The notes below the pieces were generated by a model. That model ran no database searches and had not been told where the DNA came from. It saw only the letters and a list, made by a program, of their open reading frames with translations. This document shows, one piece after another, positions 24,801 to 34,100 of a DNA stretch of 64,000 bases. Position numbers and translations under genes: made by a program. Positions within the stretch are counted from its first letter, which is position 1. The number at the start of each line of letters is the position of its first letter. The stretch comes from Vitrella brassicaformis (lineage: Eukaryota; Sar; Vitrellaceae), in contig CDMY01001057.1 in NCBI GenBank assembly GCA_001179505.1, positions 62,001 through 126,000 on the forward strand. Reading direction: 5' to 3'.

Positions 24801-26436
24801 GGTCAAAAATCTGCTTCGTCTCGCCGGGCTGAATGGTGAATGCTGTATTCCCCGTCGGGTCGCACGGGAAAATGTGGCTCACCTAAGGCATGTAAAGAAC
24901 CGTTACATTGCTGTTCGCTTTGATGATGCATTCTGCTGCTCAGACCGGACAGCGGCCGTAGACACCACGAGGCGCAATAACAGCTGCATCACGAGAACAC
25001 ATTACCAGCATTACCTTTTTGTCGGCCGTCTGTCCACTCACCGTCGTCCTGCTGCTCTCCTTTTGCTGCGGGGGCGACGGTTTCCTCACCCTGATAACAC
25101 ACACATTCATGTACACCGTGCATCGATAGGCATGCTTTGGCTATCGTTCTGATGCATTCACTCACTTGTTTTCTCCACATTTTCTGTTTGATGGTGTCGG
25201 TCACAGACAGCTCGAACGCCTCGAGACCCAGATCAGCCAACAGATCGTCGCTCTCCTCGCCCGCGCGGAACAAATCGAGCAATTCATCAACGCTTATTGG
25301 ATCGGCATCGCCGTCCCTTGAAGATTCAGCCGAGATGGACTCTATCTCGCGAACGTTGATCCCAGGGATGAGGTACACATCGAAGTCCACAGCGCACAAG
25401 CCAGTAAGATAGTAAATCACCACTCCCTTCAGGCCGAGCAGAATGAGAATGCCAGTCGTCTGGGTCGTACTGGGTCGCTGACATTTGTTACCGTGTTTGA
25501 CGGCAGGTCTCCTTTCGGCTCGATGAAGACGTCCAGATACTCGCCTTTGTCCGTGGGCACCAGAACAAATTCCTCTGCACAAATGCACTCATCTGAACAA
25601 ACTCCTCGGCACCTTGGAAGATAGGGGCTGCCGTCCTGCGTGGCATTTGTGCGGTCAAAAGGCTCCCTGCAATGATACATGGTCAGAAGAAGAGCGCGTC
25701 ATTACTTGCCATTTGCTGTGTCGCTCACTCGTCAATTTCGATGACAATATCGGCGAGGCCCTCTTGACTGTTCGCTGCCACGAGAATCCGATTGAATCCA
25801 GCATTCCTCGCAAACACCTGCATGAAAGTCACATCAAAAAGCTACCGACTGCCCATAGACTGCGCATCGTACCAAGTCCACGCGAATGAACTGGTTCGTG
25901 CCAGCTTCGATGATGTTGGTCACGTTCTCATCATCCGTGAGGAACGGATCGCGCCTGGGGGTCCCATCCGCGTAGTATCGCCGCGGCCGTCCGGCGCTGA
26001 TGAACGGGAAGTACGGACAAACAGAGAAAGGCAGCTGCTCCGTGGCAAAGGCTGCGGCAAGAAAGGAGAGGTCAACTGCTGACAGCTGAATCAGCGTGCT
26101 TGCGTATCTTGGCTGAGTGAAGCCCACGTACGTTCCTCATGAGGTCCGTGTCGCCCCGATCGGCCGTCTGCCTGCGAATCAGAAAGAAGCATTTGTGCTG
26201 CCGTTGCAACTTCCATGGAATTCAGTGGACTGTCATCTCACCATCCTGCCCTGCGCCTCATTTGCCCTGTACATGTCGTTTCCCCCGCCATCATCTCCCC
26301 TGGGCTCAGGCACCTTCCGTGACAGAAGGCCTTTCTCCGCATCAAGAGGGCTGCGGTGAGTGACTGCAGCTTCACAGACGACATGTAGGCTGCAAATGGA
26401 CAGCCCAAACACAGAGAGACGCCACATCGATTCCAT
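19671..26436 (-). CDS. Secreted six-module (PPC-like) protein, copy A, frameshifted at (GA)n
   Basis: Multi-exon gene starting with a signal peptide (MESMWRLSVFGLSICSLHVV) and ending YEFDFGEFEYLFDDQTD. Six modules alternate between two types. Type I (1, 3, 5) has VAVDLVFARN.GF and a later LDVFI strand; type II (2, 4, 6) has GVYGCPVTQINPFDPTNNTEF, GDAD, SKAYT.D.P.D.FEDA and RVLIIFYDFxCxxPFNI. The VDL...GDAD...ED layout resembles bacterial pre-peptidase C-terminal (PPC) beta-sandwich domains; this is my inference and no family was recognised outright. Acidic or coiled linkers separate modules. After module 4, the phase set by upstream exons runs through a (GA)n tract into a stop at 21835, while the copy B homologue continues; one dinucleotide unit would realign it. 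Modules 5-6 remain open. A 63-nt intron (24883-24945) is absent from copy B. Function unknown. Confidence 0.7.
21858..21886. repeat. Coding (GA)n microsatellite in copy A
   Basis: About 14 CT units on the plus strand, read as GA on the coding strand (Arg-Glu repeat) in the linker after module 4. The matching position in copy B (about 33260) has no such tract. Confidence 0.9.
22427..22455. repeat. (GCAAT)n pentanucleotide repeat
   Basis: Nearly six GCAAT units within a module-4 intron of copy A; the equivalent copy B intron (about 33798-33847) lacks it. Confidence 0.9.
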
Positions 26437-26478
26437 GACCGTTGCTGGCCGTTTCCACGGTGTACAGCCTGAAGGGTC
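26437..26478. promoter_or_regulatory. 42-bp head-to-head intergenic region, copy A
   Basis: Only 42 bp separate the ATG of the six-module gene (26436, minus) from the ATG of the Kazal-domain gene (26479, plus). Both proteins begin with signal peptides. The transcription starts and 5' UTRs must overlap or lie within the opposing genes, so the pair probably shares one bidirectional promoter. No specific motif is recognised. Confidence 0.55.
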
Positions 26479-27609
26479 ATGAAGGCCCTTGTTGTACTGT
26501 TTGCCCAGCTTTCTGGCGCTCTACTCGGCAGAGCCCAGGAACCCAGCAGCGGATGGGAGGGCGACGGGACCCAACGAGGTGTGCTGAGGCTCCGGCGGGA
26601 GCTGTGCGACTGCGACAACATCACTCTGCGCAGCTCGGGGCCCCTCGCCAGGTCATCGTCTGCCGTCCGGGCGGTGCTCTCCAGCCCCGTGTGCTCTGTC
26701 GATGGCCACACCTTCGCGAGCCTCTGTCTGGCGCTGTGCCAGGGAGCTGATGTGGATGAAGCTGACGTCACGGGGGAGGGATGCACACAGGGCATCACGG
26801 CCATCAGGTGAGCAGACGCAATGGGCGTGCCTCACTGTGTCATTGCCACGTGTGGTGTGTTGCAGGCGTCTGACGCTCCCTCCAGACGGCCGGCTGCCGG
26901 CCGTCCTCAGCCGCAAAGGGTCCAACATGGCCTATCTCGGCAGAATCGACCGGACGACAGCACCACCAACACAACACTCAGCAGCGGTCTTTGACAAGCG
27001 TAGAGCTGCTCGGTCAGCGGGTGGATCATATCTCATACGAGGCCAAGGCGACGTCTATATGCTCGATGACCGCACGGCACCGCAGGGCGCGATGGCATGC
27101 CGGTCGACGTCAGCTGATGGTGGCGTGTGTTTCAGTGCTGCCGATCCTCAACACGTGACGGGGACATTCACGACCTGCCAAGACAGCGCCGCTCAGAATC
27201 TGAGCGCAGACAGGCTGAGACACACATTGCCTGTCTGTCTGTCTGTCTGTTCGGCTGTACCATCAGCATCAGCGACAGCATTGGTCGCGGCGCCCGCACC
27301 GTCTGCAACGCCTCTCAAGAGGTAAGTCAGAGAGAGGGTGGGATGGCATGGATGGATGCAGGGGAGGGTGGGGGTGAATCTGTTTGTTTGGTGTGTGCCC
27401 GTGCAGCTCCAGCCACCGGCCCGAGCCGACGTATCTGCCTCACAAACGCACAGCACGCACCCCATCACAGGCTTGCGTGTTTGGACGTCAGATGTCCGAC
27501 ACAGCTTCGACGGGGACGGACGGATGCGCTGCCAGCTACTACACGATTCGGATGCCCAAGGGCGATGAGGTGATGCCGGGCACCCCCGACACACACCTGA
27601 CGACAAATG
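26479..27609 (+). CDS. Kazal-like domain protein, copy A, 3' part replaced
   Basis: Exon 1 (26479-26807) encodes a signal peptide (MKALVVLFAQLSGALLGRAQ) and a Kazal-like inhibitor domain: CDCDN...SPVCSVDGHTF.SLCLALCQ...GEGC, matching the C..PVCG.DG.TY.N.C...C pattern. Exon 2 (26866-27321) is almost identical to copy B up to 27169 and then diverges into unrelated sequence, so the trypsin-like domain present in copy B is missing. A possible third exon (27407-27609, in phase) runs into the nitrate-reductase-like relic. The product, if made, would be a secreted inhibitor-type protein with an unrelated tail. The gene was probably truncated when copy A's duplication end formed. Confidence 0.65.
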
Positions 27610-27679
27610 GTACGCACATGCATGAGAGACTCATGAGAGCAGGAGGGAAAGACAAAGGCCAGCATGAGTCTCTGTGTGT

Positions 27680-27710
<31 letters not shown>

Positions 27711-28600
27711 CGTGACAGGATCAAGCGCAGGCCTGAGTTCGTGCGGCTGACTGGGAAGCACCCCTTCAATTGCGAGCCGCCTCTGGACCTGCTGAGTGCG
27801 ATTGCCAACATCCTGCACCAGCAGACGCACGACATCAGCAAGCCCCTGAAGCTCTCGGGCTACGCCTACTCGGGCGGCGGGCACCGCGTCATCAGACCTG
27901 AGGTGCCATCGATGGCGGCAAGACGTAGCAAGTCGCCACCATCACCTGCCAACCTGAGACAGGTACGATGCATGGCACTGACAGCCCCTCTTGTGGTGGG
28001 TGGAGGCAGTGTGTGTATCGTTTTCCTGTCTCCGTGTGTGTAGGGTATGGCCGCGCCTACGAGTGGACCCTGTGGGAGACGGAGGTGCTGCTGACGCCAT
28101 CAACGGACCAGATCTGCTTCAGAGCGTGGGTAAGCGACGTGCCGACCCACACGCATCCACACACAATCCAAAGACAGGGTCGGCACACGCATCCACACAC
28201 AATCCAAAGACAGATGGCATGCTCCTCGGCTGCCTATCTTCGGGTAAATGGGTGCAGGATGACGCGATGCACAGCATGCCCATGGTCCCCACATGGAGCA
28301 TTATGGGCATGCTCAACAACACCTGATACCGAATCCAGGTCACCACAGTATCCGCCGACACCGTCGATCTGGGCCTCCCTCACTGGGCTGCCAAGGACAC
28401 GCCCAACCATCCCCTCACCGTCATCAACAAGCCCAGTGGAGAGGAGCCGGCACACGCATCCACGGCCACAGCACCACCAGTGGCCGCACCAGTGGCCACT
28501 GAGAGGGGTGGGGCGCTGATCGGTGGCCTGGCAGTCGTCTGCACCCTGGCCGTCGGGATTTTGGTGGGGTTTGCATTCACACAGAGAAAGACAGTCTGAC
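27407..28600 (+). pseudogene. Nitrate-reductase-like molybdopterin oxidoreductase relic
   Basis: Exons near 27407-27609, 27719-27902, 28050-28127 and 28251-28600 carry clear eukaryotic nitrate reductase/sulfite oxidase Mo-domain segments: RLTGKHPFNCEPPLDLL, GYAYSGGGHRVIRPEV, YGRAYEWTLWETEV, CFRAW, and DDAMHSMP...WSIMGMLNN. Damage is plain. DGGKTW reads DGGKT-TAG; the MLNN..W position is TGA (both TGG to stop by one G-to-A change); a one-base loss follows RPEV; and about 300 residues of the cofactor-binding core, expected between the PPLDLL and GYAYSGGG segments, are absent within one exon. The last exon stays open after the TGA and ends in a hydrophobic span (GGLAVVCTLAVGILVGFAF) like a membrane anchor. 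It abuts the truncated Kazal gene. Confidence 0.75.
28148..28213. repeat. 30-bp repeat (x2, 36-bp period) in relic intron
   Basis: Two copies of cacacgcatccacacacaat plus ten further bases, starting at 28148 and 28184, in the intron between the CFRAW and DDAMH exons of the relic. Confidence 0.9.
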
Positions 28601-29538
28601 TTGGGGAGGGGGAGGGGAACGGGGAGGGGTGGTGGGGAGCTGTGCATGCGATGCGGTGCTGTGTTGTCTGAGAGAGGTGCATGAGCCATATACAGATAGA
28701 ATGAAGACGCTGCGGTATGTCAGCGGGCGGTGTCGGTGCTGGGTGTGTGTTCTCTGCTTTCTGGACTGGGGTCAAGAGGGGACGAGCGGTCTGGGTCCCT
28801 CCTTCCCTTGATGTTGATGCTTCGGATGGTGTGTCATTGGTGTATGTTTCTCAGCAGTTGTGGAGGTGTTGTGAGCTGTGTGTGGCGTGCTGTGTGCACA
28901 GCTGGCGGGCGGACGGGCGGGGGCAGTGGGAGGGGGGCACGGCAAATTGTGACATGGTGTAGGTGTGTGGTGACGCCAAGCATACGTACGCTGGGCGTCC
29001 TGCTTGTTGGTGCGCAAAAACCGTTGTGGCGCTGTATGTGTTCACGTGAGAGAGCTTACGTGTGTGTGTGTGTGCATGTGTGTGTGCGGGAGCTGCAACA
29101 AACATGCCCTGCTCTCGTATTCGTGTTGGTGTTGGTGTGCGACAGGGTGGGTGTGGGTGGCTACATATGTGGTAAGAGTCTGCATATGTGGGTGCTGGGT
29201 TCACTGCATGGCATTCATCAGTCTCGAGACTTTCTTGTCATGAATGCGTGTGTGCAGCCAGGACATATGCATGTTTATGGAGAGGGGGACACCATTGGGG
29301 ACCGCTGCCTGCGGCAGTTTTTCTCGCTGAGATTTTGAGAACTTGTTACAATCAATACGGACCGATTAATATTGGTGGTTGTTCAGTGGCTGAGCGTGGT
29401 CAAGCATGACAGACGTGTACACGTGCACGCACATAGACACGACGATCAGTCAGCACGGCGACACAGTCACCCAACACATATCCATCGATCACTAGCAGAT
29501 CAGCGAGACACAGCAGCAGCGAGCGATCGTGTCGACAC
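28601..29538. other. Intergenic stretch, no gene seen
   Basis: About 940 bp of GT-rich sequence between the relic and the zinc-finger/HEAT gene. Long translations here are low-complexity Val/Cys/Trp products of TG repeats and are not credible genes. Confidence 0.5.
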
Positions 29539-30626
29539 ATGATGGATGGCCATGGCTCATCATCTCTGGCCCTCGAGGACTGTTGTGCGTCGTCGAGCGG
29601 CTTCATCCCTCTCTGGTGTGACATCTGCATTCACAACAAACAATACGTCACTCGAGCAAGGTTCCTCTGGTGCATTCGGGCGGGGTCACTCTATCTTGCC
29701 CGAGACACATACATGTGTGATCTGTCTGTTGCAGGTCCTGTTCGTGCTGCATGTGTGAGTCATGCTACAGCCAGTGCACAGCGGCCGCCAGCAATGACAC
29801 ACAAACGTGCACCAAATGCGGTCGGTGGACACACAGACAGACGGACACACAGCAATGTCACCCTTGCCATGTCTCTCTGTCTCTCTGTGTATGTGTCACA
29901 ACGGGTGCACGTCAGAGTGTGCGTGCGCGTGACAACCAGTCGAATGCAACCCCCGTCTTGTCGTCCCCTCATCGATGTGTGCTGTCCCTTGATTGTATGT
30001 GTGTCAGCAAGTGGCGATTACGGTGTTGAAGTCGCACGACTTGTGACTGGCAGCACCTCCATCGGAGTGTGTGACCAGTCACATGAGCTTGACCCCCACA
30101 AGCACGTCCGGCTGGCGGCAGTCAAGGCACTCACTACCACATGCATGCTCCTCTCGCGAGAGGTGAGAGGGACACCAAACAGAGAGGGGACACACTAGCA
30201 AATGGGCCTTCATCTGTCGCTCTCTGTCTCTCAGGGGTGTTTGACGGCCCGTGCTGCTGCTGTGTTGCAAGTGATCATCTCTCGTCTGCATGATAAGGAC
30301 TCCGCTGTGCGCAAGGAAGCGGCCAAGCTACTCACACTCGAGCTCACCTCCACCAAAGCCATGTGTGTGTGACAGGCCAGGCCACACACAAGCATCCCTT
30401 GGTTCATGCCTCTTCATCTGTGCAGGGGTGATATGTTGAACAGGAACCAGGCCGTGGCCCGCGAGTATGCCCACGCGTTGATAATGATTGACTCTGACCC
30501 ACTCCCGCCATCCGCAAGGCGGTACGCACCGCTCAACGAAAGACAGGGCCTCAACGGACACTCTCTGTCTGTGTGCTTTCTCTCGTGCAGCGTGACGAGC
30601 TGGTGGTGTTATCTGCTCGGCGGTGA
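29539..30626 (+). CDS. Zinc-finger plus HEAT-repeat protein
   Basis: Exons 29539-29660, 29735-29820, 30008-30162, 30235-30362 and from 30426 join in frame. The N-terminus has a Cys cluster of RING/B-box style (WCDIC, SCSCCMCESCYSQC, TCTKCG), suggesting zinc binding. The following exons form HEAT/armadillo-like helices (KHVRLAAVKAL, LTARAAAVLQVIISRL, DSAVRKEAAKLLTLEL). Such proteins act as scaffolds or E3-like adaptors; the partner is unknown. The C-terminus is uncertain. The last donor as read gives a frame ending at 30744, whereas a HEAT-like reading (AIRKA then RDELVVLSARR) would end at 30626 but needs a one-base shift. It lies between the two copies of the segmental duplication and is not itself duplicated. 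Confidence 0.55.
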
Positions 30627-31126
30627 AGTGCTCCAGCGAGCCGAGAGCGAAGGGGGAACCTCCCTCTCCTCCCCTCCTGCTGTCGCTGGTGGTGTCGGTC
30701 CAGTCGGTGGCTTGTTGTGTGAGAGTGTGAACGGGAATAAGTGAGGCCCGGGGGACGGGTCGGTGAAGGGCGACAGACTGAGTGAGGTGTTGGAGGTGCG
30801 CCGCCGCATATGCAGCAGCTCGGCCGAGTGCCGCCTGATGTGTTGAGGACAGTGAGCCGTCCACTGTTTGGCGGCTATGATGAGGGACATGGGGGGCGGG
30901 CAGGCGACAACACTGAGGGGGAAACGAGATGGATGGGGACGGTGCGTGAATCGTGCACGATTTGTGGATGACTTGGATGGCTTCATTGATCGCATGAACT
31001 TAGTTCAACACGCAGTATGTCACAAGTGTGTCTCACATCTCACAGCAGGCAAAGACCTGTGTCTCCAAATCCAGAGATCACAAAATTACACACACAGACA
31101 GACACACCGACTTGCACTACACGGAG

Positions 31127-34100
31127 TCAGTCTGTCTGGTCGTCGAACAGGTACTCAAACTCTCCGAAATCGAACTCGTAATCCGCACTTCGCAAGGGAA
31201 TGCCTGTGGAGGGCTCGCCGGATCCTGGCGGTGGTAGTCTTGTCGGGTAGGAAAAATAAAGAATCCCTCCAGAAGGGCCTGCAAAAGAGAAGACGCGCAT
31301 GCGACACATAAGGGGAGCAGCTGATTGGGATGGTGCGTACGTGGGTTGAATCCTGGTGTGGAGGTGATGTTGAACGGCAGGTGACACTCATAGTCGTAAA
31401 AGATAATCAAGACACGCTGCACAACAGCAACGGCAAATGAACGCGCGCAAGGAGAATGAACGTTGTGCCTCTCCTACCACGTTGGCAGTAGTTGGCCTGA
31501 GATTGTAAAACGCTGCGTCTCTGAAAGCCTCAAAGCATATCCTTAGAGTCTGGTCGACGTCCTCATCGTTGATATTAACATTGAATAGAGGACTCTCGAG
31601 AACCGCATCTTCGTAGAAGTCGTCGTCTGGCGGGTCTTCTGTGTATGCCTTCGAGGCAGCACGATCGGCAACAATGTCAGCATCGCCAGAACGAGAGCTG
31701 GTTGCAACAACAATTGCAGGATAACCAAGATTGAAAGCCAAGTCCTGCACTCACATGAGAAGAAAACAAATACACGGCAGGCGATTCTTCCAGTCAATCC
31801 GCATGTCCGTACTTGATCGAAACTTATGCAGTTCCTTGCGTCAATCTGCGTGATGAATTCGGTATTGTTTGTTGGATCGAATGCATTGATTTGGGTGACG
31901 GGGCAGCCATACACTCCGCGAGGAGGGGCTGCAGCCAATGTACACAGGACCAGGGTTCACACGCTTCAGTCACGGGGTGCCTACTGTTTTGTTTCCTCAC
32001 CTTCAGACTGCTCACGTGACGCCGATGGCTTGGTAAGTGGGATGGTCTGCGTACACATAGACGTAGAGGACACGACGCATTCGTTCAGCGTCCATTACTT
32101 ACCTGTCTCTTCTCGATGGTCTCTTTGACGGAGTCTTTCTCTTGCACCTCGGACGTGTTCAACGTCATATCTGCCGATGCCTTCTCACCCTTCTTGACCT
32201 CGTGGGACCAATCGATCGGCCCATCGATGGACGTAGCGGCATTAACGACATCGTCTTGTGAGGTATTAAACATGGATGTCTCTCGCTGATTTTCCTCAAC
32301 AATGGCATTGGCTATCGGTATTTGCTGGAAGAGTCCCGGGATATCGATTGAGGGGAAGCAGACACCATTAACCAGGAGGATGGTAAGCTGCTGCACACAC
32401 GAGGTAGCGGAAGCAATGCCCATACGTTCACTATACGCTTGACCCAACGATTAGCTAGTCATTCACTCACCACATTGCTGCTATCCGCTCGGTCTCCACC
32501 GGACACAACGAAGACGTCCATGAAGGTGCCTTCGGCGGTCGGCAATCGGACAAAGTTCTCAAAGGCTTCCACATCACCGTCTTGAGGCTCAGTGCTATTG
32601 CCTGCCAGCTGCCTGTCAACGTAAAGACAGCTCACGACTTGATTATTCTATCGAGCTCATTCATCAAGCATACCCATCGACTGTGACGAGAATCCATGCT
32701 GCGGGGCCCTCAATGCTATTCGTGGCGATAAGGACTTCAGGAAAACCACTGTTTCTCACAAAGACCTGTGCGAAAGAAAGGAATGAGTACGACCAGCAAC
32801 ATTTTTTATTCCTGCAATGCACCCTACCAAATCGACCGTGACAATTTGGCTTTTTCCGCTCCTGACAATGTTGTTCTCTTTGGTAAGTAAAAGGATGGGG
32901 CATGCAGGGAAAAATACTGTTGGACCTGCACGAGTAGAAGGAAGGGAAAGTGAACGGACCTAGGAACACTCTCCGTTCACTGGGGATAGAAAGTGGGGGA
33001 TAGAAGCTTTTTGACCTTCCTGCTCTCCCTTTGTGTGGACGTGAGTTCCGTCCGATGAATTCTATTCATCGACACACAATCGATATCCATAGATTCTCAC
33101 TAGCCAGTGATCCCTCTCTTAAACTTCACTCACGCGCTCATTGCTGACTTCTCTCTCTCGTACCTGTTTCGGCAGCGGGTTTTTCTCCACGACCTCTCGA
33201 CCGTTATCATTGGCTCCCTGTCCTTTCTGTTTTTTCATCTCAGAGCCATCGCCCTCCTCAATTAGCCGGCCAAAAGGATCCAGTTCCGGGAAGAGATCAG
33301 TGAGGTTTCCGAAGTCGTACTCATACTCAGTGCGCGGCTCTTCGTACTCCCCGTCATTCTTCGAATCGTCAATGCCCCCAAGCAGTGTGACGTCGATGCC
33401 CGTAGCATTGGGGTCTGTACACGTCAAGCACATGGATCGAAAACACAATCCACAGGAGACACAGCTTACTTACTTGTCACGGCGATCTTGAACGGAATGC
33501 GACACTCAAAGTCGTACCAAATTATGAGTACACGCTAGACAAGACACAACAAAGGGCAGACAGACAGTGGGTACCTCTCGAATGGTTTCGTCAGCGGTGC
33601 TGACCACGTCGGCATTCGTCGTCGCTAGCGTGTTGTCAAGGCCAAAAAGTTCTCCACCGAATGGATACAGAATGACGTCCAAGGCAAGACCTTGTCCGCC
33701 ACTGATTGTTATGTCTGTTGGGATGAATACCGAGTCCTCGAAAAAGTCACCGGACGGTCGGTCTTCTGTATATGTCTTTGAGCCACCAATGTACTCCCTA
33801 AAGAGGCAAAACACATCAATATACGCACCCATCGATATCCTTCCCACCTAATTGGTACGGTACGATCCTCGTATTTGTCTTTCCTCCTGCCTTCCAAATA
33901 CACGGACATATCCGCATCGCCAGAGACGGAACTGGTTGCGATGATGATGTATGGATAGTTGAAGCGTCGGGGGCCCGCCTAGAGGCACAAAGAACGCCTA
34001 TTATGGATGGTTCTCTAGATGTGTCTGTACCAAATCAACTACTAAACGCTTGAAGCGCTCTTCAGGAGTAAAGGAGTCATAGGGATCGAAGAAAAGACGC

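Larger units (their letters stand above)
19310..27169. repeat. Segmental duplication, copy A
   Basis: About 7.9 kb homologous and collinear with 30770-38385. It includes a short conserved block (19310-19600), the whole six-module minus-strand gene, the 42-bp divergent promoter gap and the first two exons of the Kazal-domain gene. Homology ends abruptly inside exon 2 of that gene after the shared gacggggacattc. Confidence 0.9.

Noticed and set aside
28148-28213. Spaced repeat resembling a CRISPR unit
   Set aside because: Only two copies, six-base spacing, inside an intron of a eukaryotic gene; a simple tandem duplication.
28730-29338. 202-codon open frame on the plus strand
   Set aside because: Its composition is Val/Cys/Trp/Gly from TG-repeat DNA, with no domain, no splice pattern and no conservation.
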